The position numbers were made by a program, and so were the translations under genes. A stretch of 64,000 nt of DNA from Klebsormidium nitens (taxonomy: Eukaryota > Streptophyta > Klebsormidiophyceae > Klebsormidiales > Klebsormidiaceae): positions 62,001 through 126,000 of the forward strand of contig DF237117.1 of the NCBI GenBank assembly GCA_000708835.1, read 5' to 3'. The notes under the pieces are model-generated. The model had not been told where the DNA came from. It was given only the letters and a program-made list of their open reading frames with translations, and made no database searches. Shown one piece after another: positions 45,401 to 56,356 of this stretch; positions within the stretch are counted from its first letter, which is position 1; every line of letters begins with the position of its first letter.

Positions 45401-48400
45401 TCGCCCTAACCTTAACCGTCTTATACTCTGCCGCGCTGGATTTCGTTTTCAGAACCGTTTTGACGAAGTCGCCGTATGTGGGTGCCCGGTAGATGTCCTC
45501 TGGGTCAATTACTAGGCCTACGCTAGACTGCAGGTTTTCTACTAGGCGGGTTGCGTCGAGGGAACCAGCGCCTTGGGCGAAGAAGTCGGTGTCCGAGGAA
45601 ACCTGCGGGAACGGGGGTTGCATGTTAGGAAATGTGAAGTCAAGCAATTTGCAACATTCCCTACGATGGAAGGTTTTTGAACGCATGTTGTCAAACGGAC
45701 CGACTTCTTGTGCAAATCATCAGTTTCTGGAGGTATCGCTGCACAAGAATTGGTAACATTCTCAATTCCGATGGAGCGAAGATTCAACGCTAGCCCTCAA
45801 GGGCTAGGCTCGACTGAGATTCACCAATATGAGCTTTGCTTTGACGGCACAAGGTACAACAACAGGCGGTCTCCGTGCGCGATCGACGATCCAAGGAAAA
45901 GTAAGGTCGGGGCTGGTATAGCTACTTCAACGGCTTGGGATAGGGATGGGTGCGGAGCAGACAATCACGGCCTCAATCACGGTTTTTAGCATTGGAAACG
46001 CTTCGTTGCCAGATTGAGAGGTACCTTGAGGAGGCGTATGCCACGTTCAGGGCAAGGTAAAGTCCGACGCCGAAACTACAAAAAGCAACCCCCTCCGCCT
46101 CACCGTTTCCACCCCCAATATGTCCTTCCACACCGCCTCAATCGCCGCCCGCGCCGCCGCTTCGTCCACTTTCGGGGCCTCCTTTTTCCCGCCCCCCTCG
46201 TTGCTACTCTCCCCAAGAAGGTCTGCGGCCGGCAAGCTTTTCCCGCCCACTTTCACTGACGTCACCAACAGTTTCTCGCCGTCAGAGCCGGTCAGCACAA
46301 GGCCCTGCCCGGTGACAAACCCCGGGTGCTTGCTCCCCTCGATTTCCACGGGCTTTCCATCGGTGGGAATGCCCCCCGACGGCGTTCGAGTGGAGCCGTA
46401 AAGCGTGGTTTCCTACCATTTGCGAGAGGAGAAGATTGAGTTGCTGATTATCTTGCCTTCGGAAAAGTTAACGACGTATGCACCTTCCCGGTTTCTTGTC
46501 TTGCAAGCTTCATAATTCGGTTGGAAAGAGCTGCGCAAGCTGGTGCTAGAAGTGGCGCGTCGTGCTGTGCTTTCAGCGCTAAAGGCAACAAGAACTCGTC
46601 ACACCACGGCGGCTCGATCGGAAAGGATATTGCAGGGTCTTCATGCAGAAAAACTCCGTGTTTCTCTAAACCAGAAATTGAAAGTCAGCGCAAGTATGGA
46701 AGTGAACTACACGTTGGTTAGGTTCAACCAAACTAACCAAGTTGGGCAGACTCCCATTGCTCTCGATTGTTTGTAGGGCCGACTTTTAACACTAAGCACC
46801 CGGGGGACGGGTGTGGTTACTTTGGGGGTTAGGGTGGGTGCGGGTGCGGAGCGCGAACTATCTCGACTTAATGTTTTTGATTGAGATGCCCGGGGCTTAT
46901 GTATCCAAGAACTATCTCCTGTTGATACAATCTTGAGTAACCATTATGTTGGGCATCGGTCCAAAGCGTTGCGTTAGTCTGCCGTTAGACGAATACCTGG
47001 GAAAATCTCCGTTGGATATCTGGTCTGTATCGAACATTATCATAAGACCCCTTCAGATTCAACATTCAGGTCTGGTTTTGTGCGGATTAAGTTTGCACTT
47101 TATCTGGTCGTTAATCAAGGGCCGCTCTGTTTCTCACACGTGTTGGCTCCAGCTTTTCGAGACCTCTGTAACACGTTCGTTTACCTCAACTCGGTTCGTG
47201 CGAAAAAGCTTGCGGATTGCCTGGCCGTTAACCACGGCCCACGTCCCGGGCACTCTGTTGTTGCCCCAGGCAAAGTCGCGGGTCTCCTTTTAAACCCAAC
47301 TAACCGCGCATTCAAACATATGTGGAATCGTGCGGGTTAAAACTTCAACTCACCTGGCCGTTGACTACGGCCCACGCCCCGGGCACTCTGTCGTTCCCCC
47401 GGATGAAGTCGTGGATCTGCTGACCGGTCTTGTCGAAATCAATGCGGGCCTTAACGGGGTCCTGCAAAGATGGGTAATACCAGGTTGAGACTAAACTACA
47501 CTCGCTGAGGAGTCAACAAGCATCCTACTCAGATTTATAAGTCGATTGCTGTCGGTTGGAGGTCCGAAGTTGTGACGATTTCGCTGGGTCAGCATTTCAG
47601 AGCTTGTGACAGCTGGTGAACGGAACTAACAGTCGATCTCAACAGGAGCTTCAGAGCTGCAACTTGGGGGTTGCACCGAACGCAACCGAAAGAAAGGACC
47701 GGAAAATTCATGACGTCTTCACAACAACTCCTCGAGGGCTCAGCCATCGTGACTGTAGCCTAAAGCAAATGGTCAAGTGCGAAGCTCCCCAGCCGAAGCG
47801 CGACTCTGCAATCAGTAAGCACTGAGAGATCCCTCATCTCGCAGAAAGTAAGGATGTTGGAGAGAAGAAGGAGGTATCTCTGACCTTCCAAAGCGGATCG
47901 TAGGTCGCCCCTTCCGTCGGCTGGACGATACGGGGGGCTTCACCGGCTGCTATGAGGTCGACCGCATCCCCGACCGCTTTCACGCCCTCAGGGAATAGGA
48001 ACCGCTTATCTGTTGGCGGAATGGATATGATATAAGCGATAGCATAGGTTATGAGCGGCTACGGCGTTTCCAAGCTGCTATCAGGTCGACCGCATCTCCG
48101 ACCGCCTTGGCCCCTCCGGAACAAGAAAACGCTCATCTGCAGGGGAAAGGGGAATGCATATAAGCAGATGCAAGGCTATGGAAAGTGCGTGCGAGAACCC
48201 AGCTGCTATCAGGTCGACCACATTCCCTCGGGGAAGATGCCCATCTGCGGGGCAGGATGGGTAAGCTTAAATGAATCGCATAAGCCAGGTGCGGATGCGA
48301 CATTGTCCAGTCGATAGTATGATCCGACCACCTTGACCCCGTTGGGAACACGAACCGCTAATCTACAGGAGAGGGGAACCAATCCATTAAAGACCGCGAA

Positions 48401-51400
48401 AAATTTCGGATTTAAGCAAGAGCAGCTGAAGGCAAGAGCGGGCAGATACTTGAGCTTGAGAACGAAGCAATTGGAGGAAGGACTTCCAAAACCAGAAAGG
48501 GTCGACGGTGTTGGCCGCACGGAACATCTGGCATTCGAATGCGTAAGTTTGACATCTTAAAACGGTTGTCGTTTCGTTCCCAAAGTCGTATCCCCAACGC
48601 ATAACGAACCAGCAACTCTTTTTGATCTCCGTTCAATGAGCGATTCGAAGGCGTCGACCGAGCTGACGTCTGTGCTGCGATATATCTGTTTCGTGTACGG
48701 AGTACTGCAAGTAGTGAAGCTGCGACACCTTGATCTGGAACTTTTGGGACTTGAAACCCTTCACATTACAGAGATTAAGGCAATTGTCGTTCACCACAAC
48801 GTCCGTGTCGCACTGCAAACCAGCAGTGTGTTTCAAGAAGTTTATATCTCAAGTTCAAGAAGCTTGGTTACTCGAAAATAAACAAACATCCAGAGGTCTG
48901 ACACTCACAGAGCGAGTTCACTGTGTCGTCCGGCTCAACGTCCGTCTCGCGCGTCAACAAAATCGGTCCGGTGTCAAGTCCGTCGTCCGCCCAAAACACA
49001 GTCAGCCCCGCCTTCTTATCGCCTTCCATGAGCGTCCAGTTGATAGCTGACGCGCCACGATGGCGGGGCAGAATGCTGGGGTGGTAGATGATGCCGCCAT
49101 ACTTGTTGCTGTCAAGGAGCTGCAAAAGAGAAGCGATCCCCGTTTCATTGTGAGCATTTCCGATAGTGAATGCGTTACGGTGCTGCGGGGGTGATGCTCG
49201 GGTCGTAAACAATGCCGCCATACATGTTGCTGTCAAGCAACTGCAGAGGTGAGTTCCAGACTCCTTGAATCGAAGCTCTGAAACCTCGATCTTCGATCAA
49301 CCAAGGCGATTAGTGTGCATTCTCTCACGGGAGATTCGGATTGAGAAAGGATGCTCGGGCGGTGAACGTGCCGTCATACTTTCGCCTCGAGCAACTTTTA
49401 TAGGAGAGGATGATTCCTGGGAAAATTCTGAATTCAAATGCTTTCTTTCATGTACCTCATTTCCTAAAGGTGTATTGTGCCGCGAGGCCTGAATTCCATG
49501 CAGGTATGAATCTGGTCCGTTCATTGGCTACGTAAAGGCACTGATCTAAGTTTCACTACCAGGCAGGGCCTTTTCTTAGGGCCAAACCCCTTTCGAAGTT
49601 ACCTTGCTTTTACACAAATCTTTAGGAATCAGAACGGCAGCTTGTGGCCTTACTCCTACGTTGACAGAGATTGACGACCTCTACAAACTTTGGGTGGCGA
49701 CCAGGCAAGCCATCACCAAGACAATGTAAAAGGAACCAGCCAAGACTCCATCTCTGACAACTGCAGTCACCGTTTGCGGTGCCAAGAGAACAGAGCAATT
49801 TCCTCTTCAATTATGCGGACTGCCACGCGGTTGCACATGTTAAAAAGCCGAACAAAAGTTGACGGCGCACTGCTTACATCGACAGGGATGAACTGCGTGA
49901 CGAACGCCAGCACGCTGAGGTCAGCGCCTACCGACTTGAACTGCTGCTCCACCTCAGGGAGCGTGTGGCCACCGTCCTGAGAAAAATGGTCTGAGCTTGG
50001 TTATCTCCTGATTAGCTACAAATTAGCTCGTGGTTAGCTAGAGGTTAGCTCCAGGTTAGCAAGAGGTCAGCGACATCCCAAGGGAAAGTGGTAGAAGTCA
50101 GCAAACGGGTAGCAGAGCAGATAAGTGAAGGTTAGACGGACAGGCCAATTCAAAGGCTTCTCCACTCAACTTCGCAAAATAGGTCAGAAACAGAAGTTTA
50201 CAGAGGGTTAGCAAAGAAGACACTCAACACAGAGAGGGGTTGGCAGCAAGGGTAACCAGGCAAGATGACCCACGCAGACCAGCCAAGCTGTCCCAAGCAC
50301 ATCGCTGGCCATCTATGCCACTTTCTGAAGACATTCTGCATCCCCTCTATCCCAGATACTACCCTCTCAACCACCTGAATTTCAAAACGCGATGATCGTT
50401 ATGCCCTTGCGTTGCCTTCCAATGAGCAGAATGGGTGTCGCAAAGCGAGAAATCTGGCCAGTCTAGTGGGAATCAACTCCACTTACCAGGAACTATTTGA
50501 AAGCACGCATATTAAGAGATTTGTCATATTGCAGATGACCAACCTCATTTCAGCTGTCTGCATTGGTTCTTACGGCAGCCATCAATGCTTTGAAAGCATG
50601 AAACAGATTTGCAAAGGTACCAACGCTTCAAGAGCATGCAACATTCTTGCAGATGTATCTGGACTGGTGTTGCAGTCGAAAGAGTGGCTCGAGTAAGGTC
50701 GGCTGTTCATGAATGTCAATGATTGGGCGCTCTGATTAAGAAGACGCCGTGGAATAATATGGTTTGGTACTATGCATCTAACACAACTTTTGCCAGCCTC
50801 CAATCTTAGCAACGACCAGTCTTTTGTGGTAAACCTTGCAGTATTCATTTTGCCACAAAGTATGCACAAACTGCAGCTTTCTCAGCTATCCAGGATTTTC
50901 ACCACCAACTATCACCAACAGCATAAGTCTATGAAGCATCTGAATTTCATTTTCAGGATTCTAGAACCAACAGCATTGAAACTTATCAAAAAGAAAGACA
51001 GGAAGATGCTGCTGGGGCCAGATGTCATCCAGGAAAGCTTTCCAATCAATTGAAGAACAATCAGATAAAGAACTGCAGAACGCGACCAGCGAATGAGACA
51101 CCTATCTCTGCAGATAGTCATACGAAGACAGATTGGTCGCTATGCAGCGGCCAATGACCACAATTGAGCAGGCAAAGAAGAAAGTAATAGAACGTCAATA
51201 GCTCACCTTCTTCAGAGCCTTCCAGCGCGGAAACTTGAACACCTGCAGGTTGTCTGCCTTTGCTGCGGTGGCAAGCGGGTCCTCCCTTCCCTTTGCGTCA
51301 GGGACCGTGAAGACTCCCACAATCTCATGGCCTCTCTTCTTCAATTCGTTAAAAACCTCGGCACCGAAAGCAGACTGACCAATGACGGCGACCTTGAGGC

Positions 51401-51404
51401 CCAT
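39455..51404 (-). CDS. ALDH1L: 10-formyltetrahydrofolate dehydrogenase (fused ALDH1L)
   Basis: Cytosolic-type folate enzyme that converts 10-formyl-THF plus NADP+ and water to THF, CO2 and NADPH. Thirteen exons, minus-strand order: 51404-51207, 49976-49878, 49119-48909, 48009-47885, 47461-47354, 46412-46104, 45602-45234, 44847-44721, 43796-43531, 42735-42532, 41372-41091, 40590-40420, 39700-39455. They join in phase to 904 residues, against 902 in human ALDH1L1. Formyltransferase domain, about 1-310: start [14 protein letters not shown], catalytic His in [10 protein letters not shown] (~112) and Asp in GLDTG (~148). Carrier domain, about 320-400: phosphopantetheine Ser ~364 in [10 protein letters not shown]. 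Aldehyde dehydrogenase, about 420-904: general-base Glu ~676 (VSLELGGK), nucleophile Cys ~710 ([11 protein letters not shown]), C-terminal VTVEYW. All catalytic residues are present. At least seven exon junctions carry decayed local copies. No targeting peptide is evident at the chosen start; in-frame sequence upstream is open but unlike the family. Confidence 0.96.
40140..40419 (-). repeat. Donor-side copies of ALDH1L exon 12
   Basis: In the intron following exon 12 (gene sense) a unit containing AACGTTGCCGGTGTCCGTAA, then GACCCACCGTCCC, then a GCCTCACC donor-like stretch is present twice, ending at about 40276 and at the real donor near 40420. The units are about 144 nt apart. A weaker third trace lies near 40150-40200. 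They lie 3' of the exon in transcription sense. Confidence 0.8.
41373..42000 (-). repeat. Acceptor-side copies of ALDH1L exon 11
   Basis: Exon 11 starts at 41372 with the VSLELGGK segment. In gene sense, upstream copies start at about 41553, 41733 and 41886 (spacings 181, 180 and 153), and a weaker trace lies near 41955-42000. Each retains about 95 nt of exon start, down to the region encoding [10 protein letters not shown]. The joining sequences are also alike, so the unit is intron tail plus exon head. Confidence 0.92.
42736..42930 (-). repeat. Acceptor-side copy of ALDH1L exon 10
   Basis: One copy of the exon 10 start (true start 42735) begins at about 42893, 158 nt upstream in gene sense. 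It preserves more than 90 nt encoding [18 protein letters not shown], together with the CTGGGCAGG...TGACGTCAGCGGTG intron tail. It is among the least decayed copies in the window. Confidence 0.92.
43797..44520 (-). repeat. Five acceptor-side copies of ALDH1L exon 9
   Basis: The exon 9 start (true start 43796, encoding [13 protein letters not shown]) recurs upstream in gene sense at about 43943, 44090, 44236, 44355 and 44516. Spacings are 147, 147, 146, 119 and 161 nt. The first three copies still carry the CCCACGTGGGTCTTGAC-like segment and the AGCGTATA block. The fourth and fifth are strongly eroded. The sequence outside the shared block differs more between copies than the block itself. Confidence 0.93.
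47100..47353 (-). repeat. Donor-side copies of ALDH1L exon 5
   Basis: Downstream (gene sense) of exon 5, whose donor end is 47354, its last ~60 nt recur with ends near 47221 (133 nt away) and 47103 (118 nt further). The nearer copy keeps CTGGCCGTTAACCACGGCCC and a GGGCACTCTG block. The farther keeps CTGGTCGTTAATCAAGGGCC. The donor dinucleotides themselves are lost in both. Confidence 0.85.
48010..48362 (-). repeat. Three acceptor-side copies of ALDH1L exon 4
   Basis: Exon 4 starts at 48009. Copies in upstream gene sense start at about 48136, 48244 and 48362, with spacings of 127, 108 and 118 nt. Each keeps the GGTCGACCGCATC-like block and an ATCTGCAG-like acceptor. The middle copy has an internal deletion. 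Confidence 0.88.
49120..49400 (-). repeat. Two acceptor-side copies of ALDH1L exon 3
   Basis: The exon 3 start (true start 49119, encoding [15 protein letters not shown]) recurs at about 49240 and 49394, 121 and 154 nt apart. The first keeps the AATGCCGCCATACATGTTGC segment and a CTGCAG acceptor. The second is diverged but recognisable by GATGCTCGGGCGGT and CATACTTTCG. Confidence 0.88.
49999..50072. repeat. Short GGTTAGCT-type degenerate tandem repeat
   Basis: Seven or so diverged copies of a roughly 11-12-nt unit with a TTAGCT core, in ALDH1L intron 1. No function is suggested. Confidence 0.7.
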
Positions 51405-52910
51405 CTCGACTACCTTGCCAACACGCGGAGCAAACATGAAAAACAATGCGCCCTTCGCGAGTGGCTGGTTGCTTCCTCCACGCTCACTTTGCAGATTGCA
51501 AGCTTGAGCTCCAGCTCTGGAGAAAAAGTGCTCCAGCCAGGGGGAAAAAGTGGATTCCTCATGATTGGCTGTGGGCAAAAATCTTGAGATACGTCTGCAT
51601 TCATTGCACGCAGACCACGTGGGCTTGTCCACGTGGGCCAGGATGTAACCGATTTATGCACGTGTCGTGCTACAGTAGATTCACGATTATAAATTGAACA
51701 CAACATGAACTTCAACTAAGCATTGAATGATGAAGTAAGCAAGCACGAGTCTTAGCGTTGCAGATTCGCATTGCACTTCTCGGCCTCTCTGTGAACCCTG
51801 GGCCTCACAGTGTGCTCAGGCAATCACATAAAGGGAATTGTCGGGGAATTTTCATAGGTATTAAGTAATCTCGTGACCATCTCCGACCCGTTGCACCATT
51901 GGAAACAAACACTAGAGACCTTGTACTTTGCTACTAGCACGCAAGTTGCAAAAGGTAGAAGGAACTTAAGCTACGGCATGCGGGTGGCACAGTAAAACCG
52001 CCTAGTGTCTTCTGTTTGCGGGTTGTTTCACCCACGTTCTCATCTTTTGAATGTGTTTAGACAGACAGTACGTCCCCCTCTCCATACGCCTTTCTTTCTA
52101 TGGCGACGTCTATGTACACTTTCACACTCAAAAGCTCTGTATGTCAAGCTGACGATAGTCCAATCAAATACATTTGTTCCAACCTGCTGATGGCCCGCTT
52201 GGCACTCACCCCGGTGTCGTTAGATCAATTCGCTTTGCCTTACAGGCATGAGACGTCAATCCCACTGGGATTTGTGTCTAGCACCTCTATCCAATTAAGC
52301 CTTCCTTCACCAAATGTCACAATGTCTGCCCCGCCTGCAGGATTGGCCTCTCCCTTTATACTCGGGTACAATTTTAAGGTGCCCTCGGCAACTTCAGAGA
52401 TGTTTTTCTGTTCTGCATAATAAGGCTCGTCAATCCCCTTACATATGTTTCCCGTCTAAGAGCTTTTTGTCCAATGTCAAAGAGGACCCTTTCAACTCAG
52501 TCTTGAAGCGGTGACAGTCGGGCGAGTGAGCTCCTCCTCGGGAAGGACGCAAGGGTGTCCTACCATAAACAAGCCTTTCCTGCTGTTCCGACCTGCAGTA
52601 TGCCTCGGCTCGCACAACACTTGACTAAACCCTTTCCGTCCGCTTCAAGCAGGCTTGCTTGCTCATGACATCCCGTCGGACGCATTCCCTTGCTGTTCTA
52701 ATCTCCCTCATTACAATGTGTTGCTTGCTTGTGAGGCAGAGTGTCTCCGCACTTGCTCGAGTCCGCATATCGTGCTCAATCGGATTCGTCTGCTCAAAGC
52801 AGCGAGAGCTTTCGTGCCGTTCCGCCTCCCTGCTGCTTGATGACCGGTCGCTCCTTGGTTCCATCCTTTTGCAAGTGTTGTGAAGGAGTTTATTTGTGTT
52901 CGCTGACTGG
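51405..52910. other. Region between ALDH1L start and B9D1 stop
   Basis: Both neighbours are on the minus strand, so this segment should hold the ALDH1L promoter/leader on its left and the B9D1 3' UTR on its right. Open frames are short and have no recognisable family. Confidence 0.55.
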
Positions 52911-55900
52911 TCAGAAGCCGCTCCTTTCATTCCGCTGGTCTGCTGGACCGGCCTCCTCCGAATATCCAAAGGTAGCCATGTCCTGCGAAGCAGCCGAACA
53001 ATGAGTGTAAGAGCAAAGCTTTGCTTGTGCTCTCGAGGGCAAACGGCCAGAATGAAAGCCCACGCTTCGTTGATGGGCCTGGGCTTGAAGCTCCGAGGAT
53101 CATTAAAAGCAGCTGTTCTTGAACGGCGAACCTTTGGAAATCAAAGAGTGCTAGTGACGCTTACGACGACGGCTCTGTTCCTGTCAAAATATTGCTTTCC
53201 AAGCAACCGGTGCCAAAGACCAGGACAGCTTCGACAGAAAGCTCAAGATTTTAGCAATGGTCTTAGTACAGATTGCAGCCTCGGTCGTTTGTAAGGCTTT
53301 TTGACCTCATACGAGGACTCGAAGTGCTTCGCCTTTGAGAATGCATGTGGGGCAGTCTGATGAGAAAGGATCTTCGAGCGCGGGAAATGCAGTAAAACCT
53401 GCAACGGAAACGGAAGAAGATGCGGAAAGCGGAAAGCGGAAAACGGAAAACGGAAAGCGGAAAGCGGAAAGCGGAAAGCGCGAAGCCGACAGCCTACCTT
53501 TGTGATGATGTTAAGCTGCACGAGTGCTGTGCCGGTCGATCGTACTCGCGTTACTGCGTACAGCGGAAAAAGAAGCGGAGTCAACAAGCGCCTTCCGCTA
53601 TGTCGTCTAATGGATGGAACTTGTTTCCAGTTTGAATGGCAAAGCTGCTGCTTGGGAAGGGCATGCAGCTTAGGAGTTCTAAGAAGGCAGTACCCCGGAT
53701 CCGGATTCCAGAAAGCACAAAACCGCTTTGCTCCACTGAACGCGGCTTCGCCTCGGAAAGTCACGCTACTTGATCAGGATAGATGACCGTTTGCGAAGCC
53801 AAAGTTCGCAACCACTTGAAAACAATAGGTAGCCGTTTCTATGAAAGATTGAATGCTCTCACATCCTCACCGTTGTTTCTAGCATTTACCTCGTTTCTTT
53901 CCGAAGGCGCTTAGAGTAGAGGAGACGATGGACGAGTACTTTGCAATCTTTTGTCAAAAGAGGAAGCTTTCACGCGATTTCCGTTCGTCCCAACCCCAGC
54001 TTTTGAGTCGCTACATACCTTCTCGCCCTTCCCCGGAAGCCGGAAACTTGGGGTCCGAAAACTCGGCGGGCATGCCCGCGATCCAGGACGTGAACTGCTG
54101 CATGAGAGAGGAGGAGAGCGGCCGGAAGAGCCGGACCTTTCGGACGTACCTGCAACAGATCAACGGACAATTTGCTTCGTACGGACCAGCAAGAATAGCA
54201 CAGCTTCATGTGAAGCGATGAAGTAGCCGGGGCAGGTTGACTTTTTCGAGGCCACTGAGAAGGCAGGACAGGTCGTTCGAGACCCCTGAAGCAAGTGCAC
54301 CGTATGCGTTTGTCGAACCCAACGCGACTAGTGCCTACAGAAAAAATTGAAGATCGTAACACAGATGGTCAGGATGAGCAGTAAAGAGACCGACGAGGCA
54401 GGAGGCGATGCCAAGGTCGTGCGATCCCCCGATCCCACCAGGGAGGAGACAAAAGAAAGGATTGCGAGGTTACCGGAAATAGGAAGATCTGTAAGCGGTA
54501 GAATCAGATGACTGTACTTACCTCCCGGCAGCTGTCGGAAGATGGACACACCCGTACCCTTTGATGACGTCACGGCCGAGGGCATCGACCTCGAAGATGC
54601 TGAGAATAAGCTGCGAGGAAGCGGGAACAAGAATTAGTCTCTGAAGCAGGCTTGTCTGCCCCCGAAACAATTTCCAAGACAGTAAAAAGCAACTTCTCAG
54701 AGCAAGCACTTGCCGATTACGAGGTTCTTAAGGAAAATGCAGTATCATAGCCAGACACATTAAGGTCATGGCCTAACATAGACTGTGATAGCCTCACATG
54801 TGCCTTCTTTGTCTTTGCAATCTCCTAGCAAGAAGCTTATATCTAGCTATCAACAACTACTCTTGCGAAGGATTCCAACCTGTGCAGCTTCGAAGCGTCA
54901 CTAGTTGCTGGTTCCGGAACACTTTACCCTTTGTTTTCTCCTCATCTCTGGTTCCTGAACTTGTGTGTGTCCTACCACTCGGCTGAAGGCTCCGACGCTA
55001 CCAAACGCACCAATCAACGACAATCTCGGGCATCCACTAGCAGATTGGCTATCTTATATTCTGCATATTGGCTCTTTGTTGGTGGAAGGATGCTCACCTG
55101 AGGCCAGCCAAAAGCATTGGTGCTCTTGTAAGTAACGTCAATGGGGAAATTCCACACAAGCTGCGCGTTTGGGCCAGACGACTTTCTCGTGATCTGAGTG
55201 ATACCATCCTCCACGCCCTGTTAGTACAATCAATTTAATAATTCAGTGTGGTTTTAATTGCTTGTCACATTCAAAACATCTACATTGTATTGTGAATTTC
55301 AAATCTCAGATGTCCCAGGTTGCTGGGGATGGTCCCTTGCCTGCCCCCAGCACAAAGCTTGCCTCAGCTTCTTTCATTGGCATTCCCTTCTGCTGGAGGA
55401 ATTGCTTGCAAGTTTGCTGCTAATCTTTTGGACAATTCGTGATCAGCAATGAATTGCTTTTTCAGATAGTGGGCCTTGGAACATTTCAAGCAGTGAAAGC
55501 CGTTCGAGACCGACAAGAATCAGCAGATTTACGCAAAGAAAGGTCGGGTCTGCATTTGCGAGAGGCGTGATGGCTTTTCTGGCGCGCTTAGAAGGTCTTT
55601 GTAAAATGTGTTGGCACCTTCCCTTCTTTGAGAAATCAGAAAATGTAAGTTCTAGAACTTACATCAAGCACGTGCCAATCATCACCGTGCACGAGCATGA
55701 ACTTGCAGTAGGCGTTGTTGCAATCAGGGATCTGCAAGGAATGCATGAAGTCAGCATTGACCTCGTACACAAGCTGGTGGGATTGAAGCTGTCAAGTTGT
55801 AAACACCGTTTTGTCTGGCTACGGGAAGTTTGATCTTATTAAACATTGCCACCGTCCATTAGTGGATGCCTGTATGAAAAGAGCCATCTTGAAGTAAAGC

Positions 55901-56356
55901 ACCACCTTTTTACCACCATTTTCTTTGTCAATGGTGCGCTCACGTTTCCCCTTTGTTTATGTTGTTCTTAGCCTCCTGCAAATGGCCACTGAATGGGCAG
56001 TGACATTCTCCAGATTGTCCGCATGAGCATGTGCACAAAATGGGTGCTTTGCAGCAGCTCGCAGACTATGTTGGCACTCTGCTTATCGCAACTTTATCCT
56101 GCAAAGCGGGCAACACGTCTATCCAACCAATTGCACTTAGCAGCTTGGAAGGTAAGCAAAGCTTCTTGCCCCAGGTAAAAGTTGCGAAAGCATATCAGAA
56201 CAATTCAGGGCACACCGCATGATCATTGAAATCGAGAACCAAAGCTACCACCAGCTGCCACCAGCTTAATGTATTTGGAGAGTTATGACTCACGTCCGCG
56301 CACTCTAGTTGCCCGGTAGCCATCACCATGAAGAACGTCGCCGAGTCCGCTGCCAT
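52911..56356 (-). CDS. B9D1: B9D1, B9-domain ciliary transition-zone protein
   Basis: Component of the MKS/B9 module at the ciliary transition zone, where it helps gate entry to the cilium. Seven exons, minus-strand order: 56356-56294, 55731-55663, 55217-55098, 54610-54522, 54149-54019, 53553-53498, 52982-52911. They join in phase to 199 residues, against about 204 in human B9D1. Landmarks: start [68 protein letters not shown] (the C2-like B9 fold); [36 protein letters not shown]; and a short polar tail. The match to B9D1 runs end to end, so B9D2 and MKS1 are unlikely. It is head-to-head with CFAP43 about 1 kb away. A heptamer repeat lies close to the exon 6 donor. No exon-copy arrays were found here. 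Confidence 0.95.
53422..53480. repeat. GCGGAAA heptamer tandem repeat
   Basis: About eight uninterrupted units of GCGGAAA with a few substitutions, in intron 6 of B9D1. In gene sense it is a pyrimidine-rich TTTCCGC tract beginning about 17 nt after the exon 6 donor. Confidence 0.9.

Noticed and set aside
53928-54221. Plus-strand ORF beginning [15 protein letters not shown] as a gene
   Set aside because: It overlaps B9D1 exon 5 on the opposite strand, which matches its family closely.
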